Assembly (NCBI RefSeq): GCF_012676905.1
Contig: NZ_CP051428.1
Location: forward strand, 4,771,001-4,835,000
DNA length: 64,000 bases
From: Paenibacillus albicereus
GTDB lineage: Bacteria; Bacillota; Bacilli; Paenibacillales; Paenibacillaceae
Direction of reading: 5' to 3'
In this document: in pieces, positions 39,662 to 47,291 of the stretch
Layout of the letters: each line of letters opens with the position of its first letter
Numbering within the stretch: position 1 is the stretch's first letter
The notes under the pieces: generated by a model
Seen by the model: the letters and a program-made list of their open reading frames with translations, nothing else
What the model was told of the DNA's origin: nothing
Databases searched by the model: none
Position numbers and translations under genes: made by a program

Positions 39662-40195
39662 ATGGCATTTCAATGGTGGAGAACCAATCTGGCGGCAGCT
39701 GCGGCGCTGCTGCTGCTGCGCCTGTACGCAGGATGGAAATGGACAAGCGCCGGTTGGGGCAAGCTGACCGGCGACGAAGCCTTCAGCGCCGGCGGCTTCG
39801 TGCAGAATGCGATCGCGAATCCCGTCTTGCGCAGCGGCACGAACGAGGCGCTTTATCCGACCTATGTCTCGTTCCTAAAACATTTCGTATCGCCGCAGAT
39901 GGGGCTGTTCAGCCTGCTCGTCAGCTGGGGCGAGCTGCTCGTCGGCCTGTCGCTGCTGCTCGGCCTGTTCACGACGGCGGGGGCGTTTTTCGGCCTCGTC
40001 ATGAATTTTTCGTTCTTGTTCGCCGGCGCGCTCAGCCTCAACCCATGGCTGATCCTGATCGGCTTCCTGATCTTGACGGGCGGCCGCAATGCCGGGCGCT
40101 TCGGCCTCGATCCGCTCGTCCTGCCGCGGCTCGCCGCGCTTCGGCCCGGCAAAGCCCGACCGTCGTCCGCCGCAGCGTCAGGCACGGCATCTTGA
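39662..40195 (+). CDS. DoxX family membrane protein
   Basis: The 177-residue protein has four hydrophobic segments and the DoxX signature near the N-terminus, LRLYAGWKWTSAGWGKLTG, then SFLKHFVSPQMGLFSLLVSWGELLVGLSLLLGLFTTAGAFFGLVMNFSFLFAG. DoxX proteins associate with thiol oxidation or redox complexes in the membrane; the exact role here is unknown. The ATG at 39662 follows AAAGGGG at about 7 nt. Convergent with trxA, with a shared terminator between them. Confidence 0.88.
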   Translation: MAFQWWRTNLAAAAALLLLRLYAGWKWTSAGWGKLTGDEAFSAGGFVQNAIANPVLRSGTNEALYPTYVSFLKHFVSPQMGLFSLLVSWGELLVGLSLLLGLFTTAGAFFGLVMNFSFLFAGALSLNPWLILIGFLILTGGRNAGRFGLDPLVLPRLAALRPGKARPSSAAASGTAS

Positions 40196-40241
40196 GCGCG
40201 GCGTTCTTTGCCGCTTAGCGGATCGAGCAGCTAAGCAAAGC

Positions 40242-40284
40242 AAAAAAAGCCCCTGCGGTCGCCTCAAGGCGTACCGCAGGGGCT
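40242..40284 (-). terminator. Terminator of trxA
   Basis: The 12-bp arms AGCCCCTGCGGT and ACCGCAGGGGCT, with a second inner pairing GCCT/AGGC, are followed by TTTTTTT on the minus strand. It may also slow plus-strand transcripts from the DoxX gene. Confidence 0.85.
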
Positions 40285-40373
40285 TGGCATGTCGCAGGCG
40301 GAGCTTCCGTCCGCCGAGCTCGGCTGGAGCCGTCGCACGGCGGCGCTGCTGCCGCTTCACGATCCGAGGCTGC

Positions 40374-40685
40374 TTACAGCTGGCCTTGGATCTTGTTTTT
40401 CAGAGCGTCCTTGCTCTGCACGCCGACCATCTTGTCGACCGGCTGTCCGTCCTTGAACAGGATCAGCGTCGGGATGCTCATGACGCCGAATTGGGAAGCG
40501 AGCTCAGGCTGCTCGTCGACGTTGATCTTGGCGATCGTCGCTTTTCCTTCGAGCTCCGTGCTCAGCTCTTCGACGATCGGAAGCTGCATTTTGCAAGGTC
40601 CGCACCAAGGGGCCCAGAAGTCGACCAGCGCGACGCCGTTCTGCACGCTCTCGTTGAACGTTTCTTTCGTCAGGGCTACTGCCAT
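40374..40685 (-). CDS. trxA: Thioredoxin
   Basis: The 103-residue protein has the thioredoxin active site WCGPCK (Cys28 and Cys31) and the cis-Pro in MSIPTLILFKDG. It reduces disulfides in the cytoplasm. The ATG at 40685 (MAVALTKETF) is preferred to the TTG two codons upstream, since AGAGG lies 10 nt before it. It is adjacent to the Rrf2 gene, 46 nt downstream of it, so they may be co-transcribed. Confidence 0.96.
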   Translation of the reverse strand: MAVALTKETFNESVQNGVALVDFWAPWCGPCKMQLPIVEELSTELEGKATIAKINVDEQPELASQFGVMSIPTLILFKDGQPVDKMVGVQSKDALKNKIQGQL

Positions 40686-40731
40686 GTTCAATCATCCTCT
40701 CGAATAAAAGATAAGAATCGGTGCTCCGTCC

Positions 40732-41157
40732 TCAGCAGGTCTCGCAGCGATGAATCCGCTCCAGCACGCTCGCGATCGTCAGTCCCTGGAAGTAGTCCTC
40801 CAGCCGCTGCTCGGCTCCGCAGAAGATGCCGTTCATGACCTCCTGCATGTTGGAGCCGACCAAGCATTCGCAATCGGGATCGCCCGAGCACCAGTTCGGC
40901 ATGAGCGAGCCGCGCGCGATGGCCTGGTAGATGTCGTTCAGCGTCACTTGCGCCGGCTCCGCCGTCAGGCGGTAGCCACCGCCGGAGCCTTCCCTCGTCG
41001 CCACGTAGCCGCAGCGCTTCAGGTACCCCATCACCTTGCGCACCCTCGCCGGATTCGTGCAGACGTTCTCGGCGATCGCCTCGCTCGAGGCGCTGCGCTC
41101 CGGTACGTAAGCCAAGTAGACGAGGCTGTGGACGGCAATCGTAAATTCACTGTTCAT
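40732..41157 (-). CDS. Rrf2-family transcriptional regulator with Cys cluster
   Basis: The 141-residue protein begins with the family's winged helix (MNSEFTIAVHSLVYLAY...SSEAIAENVCTNPARVRKVMGYLKRCGYVATREGSGGGYRLT). Cys90, Cys96 and Cys98 in NWCSGDPDCEC match the [Fe-S]-binding positions of NsrR/IscR-like members, and the protein ends RCETC. It could respond to NO, redox state or thiols. A sigma-A promoter with a 7-bp dyad over its -10 lies upstream, so autorepression is likely. The extra 27 codons upstream in the longest frame contain that promoter and are rejected. Confidence 0.9.
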   Translation of the reverse strand: MNSEFTIAVHSLVYLAYVPERSASSEAIAENVCTNPARVRKVMGYLKRCGYVATREGSGGGYRLTAEPAQVTLNDIYQAIARGSLMPNWCSGDPDCECLVGSNMQEVMNGIFCGAEQRLEDYFQGLTIASVLERIHRCETC

Positions 41158-41179
41158 CGAGACGGCCACCCCGTTTCGT

Positions 41180-41214
41180 ACTGTAATAATACCAGTTACA
41201 GTTGGGGCTGTCAA
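41180..41214 (-). promoter_or_regulatory. Promoter and dyad operator of the Rrf2 gene
   Basis: On the minus strand TTGACA (41209-41214) and TATTAT (41186-41191) are 17 bp apart. The inverted repeat ACTGTAA-N9-TTACAGT (41180-41202) covers the -10 and part of the spacer, an arrangement expected for a repressor binding its own promoter. Confidence 0.8.
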
Positions 41215-41298
41215 TAGGCCCTCCCTTTCCATTAGCATGCGCGCCGGAGGGCGCGGCTACTCCTCGAGCGGGAGTCCGCACGTCCGGCAGCCGCCGGG

Positions 41299-42135
41299 CT
41301 AGAAGTCGAAGTTGTCCGGGTCCGGGCCGAAGCGCTTGTCCTGATTGAGCCCGTCGAGCAGCGCCATGTCCTCGTGGGAAAGCTCGAAGTCGAACACGTC
41401 GGCGTTCTCGCGGATGCGCTTTTCATGGGTGGACTTCGGAATGGTGACGACGCCGTTCTGCAGGTCCCAGCGCAGCACGATCTGAGCCGGCGTCTTGCCG
41501 TGCTTCTCCGCCAGCTCCTGGATCTGAGGCACGTCGAGGTTGCCCTGCATGAGCGGGCTCCATGCCTCCAGCACGATGCCCTGATCCTGGCAGTACTGGC
41601 GCAGCTCGACCTGGCTCAGCAGCGGATGGTACTCGACCTGATTGACCATCGGCTTGATCTCGGCGTCCTGGAGCAGGTCTTCGAGATGATGGACGTGGAA
41701 GTTGCAGACGCCGATCGCCCGCACCTTGCCGTCCTTGTACAGCTGCTCCAGCGCGCGCCAGGTGTCCTTGTACTTGCCCTTGACCGGCCAGTGGATCAGG
41801 TACAGGTCGAGCGTGTCGAGGCCGAGCTTCTCCAGGCTGTCCTGGAACGCCTTCAGCGTGCTGTCGTAGCCTTGGTCGCTGTTCCACACCTTGGTCGTGA
41901 CGAACAGCTCCTCGCGCGGCACGCCGCACTCGCGGATCGCCCGTCCGACGCCTTCCTCGTTGCCGTACGCCTTGGCCGTGTCGATGCTGCGGTAGCCGGC
42001 CTTGACCGCGTCCTGAATGGACTGCTCGACCTGGCCCTCCTCCGTCACCTTCCAGACGCCGAGGCCGAGCCTCGGCATCCGCACGCCGTTGTGCAGCTCG
42101 ACGGTGTCGCCGAGCCCTTGAAGTGGTACCGTCAC
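41299..42135 (-). CDS. Aldo/keto reductase
   Basis: This 278-residue NADPH-dependent reductase of the YvgN/DkgA type has the AKR signatures: GYRSIDTAKAYGNEEGVGRAIRE with catalytic Asp and Tyr, the catalytic Lys in TTKVWN, LDLYLIHWPVKG with the active His, and the cofactor site IPKSTHEKRIRENADVFDF. The family reduces methylglyoxal and other aldehydes, or keto-sugars. The GTG at 42135 is preceded by AAGGAGG at 10 nt. Monocistronic. Confidence 0.95.
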   Translation of the reverse strand: MTVPLQGLGDTVELHNGVRMPRLGLGVWKVTEEGQVEQSIQDAVKAGYRSIDTAKAYGNEEGVGRAIRECGVPREELFVTTKVWNSDQGYDSTLKAFQDSLEKLGLDTLDLYLIHWPVKGKYKDTWRALEQLYKDGKVRAIGVCNFHVHHLEDLLQDAEIKPMVNQVEYHPLLSQVELRQYCQDQGIVLEAWSPLMQGNLDVPQIQELAEKHGKTPAQIVLRWDLQNGVVTIPKSTHEKRIRENADVFDFELSHEDMALLDGLNQDKRFGPDPDNFDF

Positions 42136-42250
42136 GATGGGAACGCCTCCTTGCGCATTGTTTTCCTGCCTTTTATCGCCTCTTTATTTTACCACCGAGA
42201 GAAGGAATCAAACAAATTCGGCTCGCTCCTCTTTTCAGGAAAAAGAAAAA

Positions 42251-42291
42251 GACTTCTCTAGTATACGAAGTCTAGAAGAGTTGCTATAATT
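42251..42291 (+). promoter_or_regulatory. Candidate promoter and dyad upstream of the type I toxin
   Basis: A TATAAT -10 lies at 42286-42291. The inverted repeat AGACTTC-N10-GAAGTCT (42251-42274) lies over the -35 region, where no consensus hexamer is seen. Transcription would begin near 42298. Confidence 0.5.
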
Positions 42292-42305
42292 AACCAAGCA
42301 CAACA

Positions 42306-42434
42306 CTTGGACGGAAAAGGTAGCCTCCAGTCAGGAGGTGATGCCTATGACATTTTCGCTTCAGGAAGTGACCATGCTGGGAGTGTTTTTCCTTGCTCTG
42401 CTCACCTACTTAAAACGAAAATAACCCGTCCAAG
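42306..42434 (+). other. Toxin mRNA with sequestered ribosome site and 5'-3' pairing
   Basis: CCTCC (42324-42328) can form a hairpin with the Shine-Dalgarno GGAGG (42334-42338) through a 5-nt loop. CTTGGACGG (42306-42314) is perfectly complementary to CCGTCCAAG (42426-42434), just past the toxin stop codon. Both features are typical of type I toxin mRNAs, which are kept untranslated until processed. Confidence 0.6.
42347..42424 (+). CDS. Candidate type I toxin, holin-like peptide of 25 residues
   Basis: The peptide begins MTFSLQEVTMLGVFFLALLT and ends YLKRK. That is a short N-terminus, one membrane helix and a basic tail, the pattern of putative holin-like toxins in Firmicutes (relatives of TxpA/BsrG-type peptides). 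GGAGG lies 8 nt before the ATG and is itself in a hairpin. A minus-strand transcript could overlap its 3' end. The activity is inferred from form and context. Confidence 0.65.
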   Translation: MTFSLQEVTMLGVFFLALLTYLKRK

Positions 42435-42541
42435 TTAGCGCCTGGTTAACGGGTTATTCTCTGGCGAGGCAGTTACTGGAGGATTTCCATCCAAGTTTGT
42501 GCAGGGAGAGAGCGTTGGCGCGCTCTCTCTTATTTTAGGTT
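42412..42541 (-). ncRNA. Candidate antisense antitoxin RNA
   Basis: A minus-strand TATAAT (42548-42553) would start an RNA near 42541. A hairpin AATAACCCGT/ACGGGTTATT (42420-42458) followed by TTTCGTTTT on the minus strand would end it near 42412. The RNA would be about 130 nt and antisense to the 3' end of the toxin mRNA, as in TxpA/RatA-type modules. No clear -35 is seen. Confidence 0.5.
42506..42536 (+). terminator. Terminator of the candidate toxin mRNA
   Basis: The 9-bp arms GAGAGAGCG and CGCTCTCTC with a 6-nt loop are followed by TTATTTT. A toxin transcript of about 240 nt would end here. Confidence 0.75.
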
Positions 42542-42704
42542 ACCTTTATTATACACAACTTCTTTCAACCGTATACTACTTTATTAAGCATTCTGCTGTG
42601 ATTTGCAGTAAACTGCAGAGATTTCCCCGTAAGAAAAACTGGGGCACGAACGACAACCGTGTCCTCTTTTCGTCGGCCGCATGCTGACCAGATCCGAAAC
42701 AAAA

Positions 42705-42730
42705 AGCAGCGGACCGCCCGGTCCGCTGCT
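42705..42730 (-). terminator. Terminator of the binding-protein gene
   Basis: The 11-bp perfect arms AGCAGCGGACC and GGTCCGCTGCT with a 4-nt loop are followed by TTTTG on the minus strand, about 30 nt past the stop codon. Confidence 0.88.
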
Positions 42731-42760
42731 TGCTTTTGGTTCCTTTTTTTCAGAGCTATC

Positions 42761-44083
42761 TTAGTACCCGAGGTCCGTCTTCGCCTTCGCCCATTTCTTG
42801 TTCAGCTCATCCAGTCCGGCCTTCAGGTCCTTGGAGAGGAGCAGGTCCTGGATGTAGTTGCCCGTGCCGATGCCGATCTGCGCCTTGTTGGCGATCTCGG
42901 CGAACTTGTCGTTGTTCGGCAGCCCTTCGATGAAGGTCGGGTTCGCGGCTTGGAACTCGGCCAGCTGCGGCGATTCCGCCTTCTCGGACTTGAGGATCGG
43001 CATGAAGCCGGAGTCGGCCACGTAGCCGGATTCCTTGACGAAGAAGTCCGTCCAGGCGATCGCGAGCTCCTTGTTCTTGCTGTTCGCGCTTACGCCGATC
43101 ATGTAGTCGCCGCCGAGCGGAGCGTTCAGCTTGCCGCTGTTGTCGTACGGGAACGGCACGAAGCCGATGTCCTCGGCCGCCGCGCCGGCGCCGATGACCT
43201 GCGGGATGACCCAGTTGCCGAGGAAGTACATCGCCGCCTTGCCGGAAGCGACCTCGCCCTTGGACATCTCCCAGTTGTTCGTGTACAGGTCCTTCTCGAC
43301 CCAGCCGTTCTCGATGAAGTCGCGGCCGATCTTGGCCAGGATGCCCCAGGCGTTGCCCTCCTGGAAAGGCGCCGGATCGGCGGCCATCTTGGTCGTCAGG
43401 TCGCCGTCGCCGGCCACGTAGAACGCCGAGCCGTCGCCCCAGGTGCCCATCGGCCACTGCGCGCCGAAGTTCATGTACAGCGGGATGATGCCGGCGTCCT
43501 TCAGCTTTTTCGCCGCGTCATACAGCTCGTCAAGCGTCGTCGGAGCCTTGGCGATGCCGGCTTTCTCGAACGCCTTCTTGTTGTAGACGATGCCCTGCGT
43601 GTTGACGCCGGTCGTGATGCCGTAGCGCTTGCCCTCGAACGCGGAGTTGTCGGCGAAGTAGACGTCGTCGAACATGCTGTCCGGCAGCGGCTCGAAGTAT
43701 TTCGGCAGGTCGGAGGCCGGCATGCCGCTCGGAATCATGAGCACGTCGCCCGTCTCGCCCGTCGTCAGGCGGGTCTTGATGTCCGTCGCGTAGTTGGTGA
43801 GGCCTTCGAACTCGACTTTCGCGTCCGGGTTCGTTTCCTGGAACTTCTTCAGGTAGCGGTCCATCGTGCCGTCGTTGATGTAGTCCGTGCGGTGCGTCAG
43901 CACCTTGATCGAGCCGCTCAGCGCGGCCTCGCCGCCGGAGGCGCCTTCGTTCACGGCCGTATTCGCGCTGCCGGACGCATTGCCCGCCGTATTCTCGGCG
44001 CCTTCGTTGCCGTTGCTGCCGCAAGCGGCCAGCATGGACAGGGACAGGACAGCCGTCATCGTAGCCAGAAGCGGTTTTCTCAT
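42761..44083 (-). CDS. Sugar ABC transporter substrate-binding lipoprotein
   Basis: This 440-residue family-1 extracellular binding protein has a lipobox (LSMLAACG, Cys21) and an Asn/Gly/Ala-rich linker. The mature domain begins IKVLTHRTDYINDGTMDRYLKKFQETNPDAKVEFEGL and contains YGITTGVNTQGIVYNKKAFEKAGI, the classical carbohydrate-binding signature. It captures an oligosaccharide for the two permeases encoded upstream; beta-manno-oligosaccharides are likely from context. It is 128 nt after the epimerase gene and may also have its own cre-controlled promoter. Confidence 0.93.
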   Translation of the reverse strand: MRKPLLATMTAVLSLSMLAACGSNGNEGAENTAGNASGSANTAVNEGASGGEAALSGSIKVLTHRTDYINDGTMDRYLKKFQETNPDAKVEFEGLTNYATDIKTRLTTGETGDVLMIPSGMPASDLPKYFEPLPDSMFDDVYFADNSAFEGKRYGITTGVNTQGIVYNKKAFEKAGIAKAPTTLDELYDAAKKLKDAGIIPLYMNFGAQWPMGTWGDGSAFYVAGDGDLTTKMAADPAPFQEGNAWGILAKIGRDFIENGWVEKDLYTNNWEMSKGEVASGKAAMYFLGNWVIPQVIGAGAAAEDIGFVPFPYDNSGKLNAPLGGDYMIGVSANSKNKELAIAWTDFFVKESGYVADSGFMPILKSEKAESPQLAEFQAANPTFIEGLPNNDKFAEIANKAQIGIGTGNYIQDLLLSKDLKAGLDELNKKWAKAKTDLGY

Positions 44084-44132
44084 CTCGTTTTCCCCCTGAG
44101 TCGTACGGATTCGTGTGGATCGATCGGTTGGT

Positions 44133-44158
44133 TGTTATCGCTTACATGGTCTATTTTA
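44133..44158 (-). promoter_or_regulatory. cre site and possible -10 ahead of the binding-protein gene
   Basis: TGTAAGCGATAACA on the minus strand (44133-44146) fits the catabolite-responsive consensus at every fixed base. TAAAAT lies just upstream (44153-44158), so CcpA would block initiation or early elongation. Confidence 0.65.
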
Positions 44159-44211
44159 GCGCCCGCCGCCGGGCCTTAAAAAGGAACTGAAATGCGATTT
44201 CTTGTTTCCGC

Positions 44212-45426
44212 TTATGCTAACGCGCCTTCCTTTGTTAGCGATTCCAGGCGATGCAGCGCCTCCAGGCAGGCGCGTCCGTTATGGTACGGGCATTTCCAGG
44301 CGCCGATCTTGACCTGGGTCCGGTCCGGCCGGCCGTCGCGGGAAACCTGCCAGTGCCATTCGCCGCCGTCCCCGTCCCGCACATGCTGCTGGATGAAGCG
44401 CCAGCTGCGCTCCGCCGCCTGCAGGTAGCGCTCCTCGCCGCTCAGCTGATAGGCGTTCAGGAAGCCGACCATCGCCTCCGCCTGCGGCCACCAGTCCTTG
44501 CTGTCGTCGAGCCGTCCGTCCTCGTGTAGCTCGTTGAAGACGCCGCCGTCCTCGTCCACGCCCTCGCGCAGCGTCGCCTCGGCCATCTGCAGCGCCGCGC
44601 GCTCCGTCTGCTCCAGCAGCTCCGGATCGCCAAGCGCCTCCGCCGCCTCGCACAGCAGCCAGCTGCCCTCGATGTCGTGGCCGTAGCTCACGTCGCGGGT
44701 CGCGGAGGTCCAGGCATCGTCGAAGAACAGCTTGAAATGTCCGGTCTCCCCGTCGAGGATGCGCTCCAGATGAAGCTCGATCAGCTCGCGCAGCCGGTCC
44801 CGCAGTCCATCCGAAGGCCAGACGCGATAAAGGTTCGTATAGCCTTCCAGCACGTGGAGATGGGTATTCATCGACTTGCGCTCGTTCAGGTCCTTGCCGC
44901 TCAGGCTGAGGTCGTCCGTCTCGCTCCAGTCGCGCGCGAGCGCCTCGATGTAGCCGCGGTGGACCGGATCATGCGCCCAGCGCTCCAGCAGGCGGTACGT
45001 CTCCTCGGCAAGCGCGAGCTCGGCCGAGCTCCCTGTCGCGAGCATGTACTCCGCCAGCGCGTACAGCACGAACGACTGGCCGTACACCTGCTTCTTGTCC
45101 TCGCTCGGCCGGCCGTCCGGCGTCGCCATCCAGTAGAAGCCGCCGTGCCGCTCGTCGTAGAACACTGTGCGCACCTGCTCCAGCGCCCGCTCGGCCAGCG
45201 CCAGATGGTCGGGATCGCCCGTGCGGCGGTAAGCCGCTGCGAACGTCCACAGGATGCGCGCGTTCAGCACGAGCGACTTGTCCGCCTCGGCATTCACGGT
45301 GCCGGAGCTGTCCATCTCGCCGATGAAGCCGCCTTGGCGCTCGTCGAGCGCATGGGCTTTCCAGAAGCCGAGGATGTTGTCCCGCAGCTCGCGGTCGAGC
45401 TCCTCCAGCCACGCTTGCTTGTCCAT
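44212..45426 (-). CDS. Cellobiose/mannobiose 2-epimerase (AGE family)
   Basis: This 404-residue (alpha/alpha)6-barrel enzyme inverts C2 of the reducing sugar in beta-1,4 disaccharides, for example mannobiose to mannosyl-glucose. Family motifs with the catalytic His and Arg residues are NTHLHVLEGYTNLYRVW, VSYGHDIEGSWLL, DWWPQAEAMVGFLNAY and KCPYHNGRACLE. No signal peptide is present, so it acts in the cytoplasm on imported sugar. It starts immediately after the GH113 stop codon with no gap, indicating coupled translation. Confidence 0.9.
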   Translation of the reverse strand: MDKQAWLEELDRELRDNILGFWKAHALDERQGGFIGEMDSSGTVNAEADKSLVLNARILWTFAAAYRRTGDPDHLALAERALEQVRTVFYDERHGGFYWMATPDGRPSEDKKQVYGQSFVLYALAEYMLATGSSAELALAEETYRLLERWAHDPVHRGYIEALARDWSETDDLSLSGKDLNERKSMNTHLHVLEGYTNLYRVWPSDGLRDRLRELIELHLERILDGETGHFKLFFDDAWTSATRDVSYGHDIEGSWLLCEAAEALGDPELLEQTERAALQMAEATLREGVDEDGGVFNELHEDGRLDDSKDWWPQAEAMVGFLNAYQLSGEERYLQAAERSWRFIQQHVRDGDGGEWHWQVSRDGRPDRTQVKIGAWKCPYHNGRACLEALHRLESLTKEGALA

Positions 45427-46410
45427 TCAGCCTTCCCTCCTGCTGCCGTAAAAGTCCTTCACCGTCTGCGCCGCCGGCTTGCCGTACATGCAGTAGTCGT
45501 CGTTCGCCGCCGCGTCCTCCGCCGCGTACAGCCGCGCCGGCCAGTCCCACAGCACGAAGCCGCGCACCCACCCGCGCCGGCCGCAAGCCTCGAACATCGC
45601 TTCGTAGTAGCCCTTCTGCGCCTCGCCGTCGGGCCTCCCGGCCAGCGACCAGTCGTTCGGCCGCGCCGGCGACGTGTCGCGGCTCGGGCAGCCCGCCTCC
45701 ATGAAGAAGAACGGCTTGCCGTATGGCGCGATCGCCGCCTCGATGCGGTCCAGCTGCCGCTCCCACTGGTCGATCGGATAATAGCCGCTGGAGGAGATGA
45801 GGTCGACCGCGTCCCACCACTTCACGTGGCCTTCCTGGTACTTGTCGCAGTTGTAGGTGACGAGGCCGGAGTAGGCCTCGCGCACCTGGGCGATCAGCGT
45901 CCGCCACTCGGCCTCGCGCTTGTCCGCCTGCACCATCTCGCAGCCGATGCACAGCATCTCGCAGCCTTCCTCGCGGGCGATGTCCGCGTAGTGGAGGATG
46001 AAGCGCGTGTACGAGGCGAACCACTGGCCCCACGTCGGCTCGCCGGGGATGTCCATGTCGAAGAAATTGATGTGCGCCCGCCAGGTGCCGTCGGCGACGT
46101 TGACGACCGGCTTGAGGCACACCTTCTGCCCGAGCGCCTTGGCCCGCCGGATGGCGCTCCGCACCTCGTCGTCGGTGACCGTCGGCTCGTTCGCGTACTC
46201 GATTTCCGTCGATTGCGCGGTCGCCTGCAGGGCGCCGAGCGTGACGGCCGTCCAGCCGACGTTCAGCTTAACCATCTCGCTTAGGGAAAAGTCGGCCTCC
46301 GGTCCTTCCCACGTGCCTCGCACGCCGGTCCAGCCCCAGGTCATGCCGGCGATGAAGCCGAGCTCTGCCGCTGCGGCGGCCGTACCGGCCGCCTTCGCTT
46401 CTGTCGTCAT
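45427..46410 (-). CDS. GH113 endo-beta-1,4-mannanase-like glycosidase
   Basis: The 327-residue protein has the TIM-barrel signatures of family GH113: CLKPVVNVADGTWRAHI, CIGCEM with the candidate acid/base Glu158, DLISSSGYYPI, and FFFMEAGC with the candidate nucleophile Glu238. The 80-residue spacing of the two Glu residues equals that of the characterised Alicyclobacillus mannanase, as I recall it. There is no signal peptide, so it should cleave imported beta-manno-oligosaccharides. It lies between the permeases and the epimerase in one operon. Confidence 0.82.
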   Translation of the reverse strand: MTTEAKAAGTAAAAAELGFIAGMTWGWTGVRGTWEGPEADFSLSEMVKLNVGWTAVTLGALQATAQSTEIEYANEPTVTDDEVRSAIRRAKALGQKVCLKPVVNVADGTWRAHINFFDMDIPGEPTWGQWFASYTRFILHYADIAREEGCEMLCIGCEMVQADKREAEWRTLIAQVREAYSGLVTYNCDKYQEGHVKWWDAVDLISSSGYYPIDQWERQLDRIEAAIAPYGKPFFFMEAGCPSRDTSPARPNDWSLAGRPDGEAQKGYYEAMFEACGRRGWVRGFVLWDWPARLYAAEDAAANDDYCMYGKPAAQTVKDFYGSRREG

Positions 46411-46451
46411 CGGGTGAAGCCTCCTTGTCGCGCGGCCCGAGAGGCCGCTTC

Positions 46452-47288
46452 TTATTTCACCGCGCCGTTCGTGACGCCGGCGAAGATGTATTTTTGCAGG
46501 AACAGGAACAGCACGACGGTCGGGATGAAGATGATGAGGATGCCCGCCGAGATGACGTTGAGCTGCGCCGCGTTCGGTCCGACGAACGAATAGATCGCGG
46601 TCGAGACGACCTTGAGCTTCTGCGACGGCATGTACAGGTACGGCGTGTAGAAGTCGTTGTAGATCGAAATCGTCTTGAGGATGATGAGCGTCGCCGTCGC
46701 CGGCGCGAGCAGCGGGAAGATGATGGAGCGGTAGATGCGGAACAGCGACGCTCCCTCGATCATCGCGCTTTCGTCCAGGTCCCTCGGGATGCTGTTGACG
46801 AACTGCAGGTAGATGACGATCTGCAGCACGTCCGCGCCCAGGTAGAGCAGGATCGGCGCGCCCATCGTGTTGTACAGGCCGAGGTTCTGGATGATGCTGA
46901 ACGTCGCGACCTGCGTCGTCACCATCGGGATGACCTGCGCGACGAGGTACATGCCCATGATCGGCTTCTTGAGCTTGAAGTCGAAGCGGCCGAGCGCATA
47001 GGCGACCATCGTGCCGAGCACGACGTTGCCCGCGACCGCGCAGACGAGGATGACCAGCGTGTTGCGGAAGCCGAGACCCAGATCGCCGACCTCATAGACG
47101 CGCTTGAAGTTGTCGAAGTGGAAGAAATCGGCCGGGAACGCCAGCGCGGAGCTTTGATAGAACTCCGCCTGGGTCTTGAACGCGCCGACGAACACCGAGT
47201 AGATTGGGAAGAAGACGACGAACAGCGCGAGCAGCAGCGTCAGGTACTTGAACGCGGTGAAGAGCGGCGGGCTTTTGGTCGTGTCCAT
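46452..47288 (-). CDS. Carbohydrate ABC transporter permease (MalG-like)
   Basis: The 278-residue protein has six membrane helices and the cytoplasmic EAA loop in the form ESAMIEGASLFRIYRSIIFPLLAP, which docks the ATPase. The typical ending VLFLFLQKYIFAGVTNGAVK identifies the MalG/AraQ class. No ATPase gene lies here; such systems commonly share an MsmX-type ATPase encoded elsewhere. It begins 3 nt after the MalF-like gene. Confidence 0.95.
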   Translation of the reverse strand: MDTTKSPPLFTAFKYLTLLLALFVVFFPIYSVFVGAFKTQAEFYQSSALAFPADFFHFDNFKRVYEVGDLGLGFRNTLVILVCAVAGNVVLGTMVAYALGRFDFKLKKPIMGMYLVAQVIPMVTTQVATFSIIQNLGLYNTMGAPILLYLGADVLQIVIYLQFVNSIPRDLDESAMIEGASLFRIYRSIIFPLLAPATATLIILKTISIYNDFYTPYLYMPSQKLKVVSTAIYSFVGPNAAQLNVISAGILIIFIPTVVLFLFLQKYIFAGVTNGAVK

Positions 47289-47291
47289 GGG

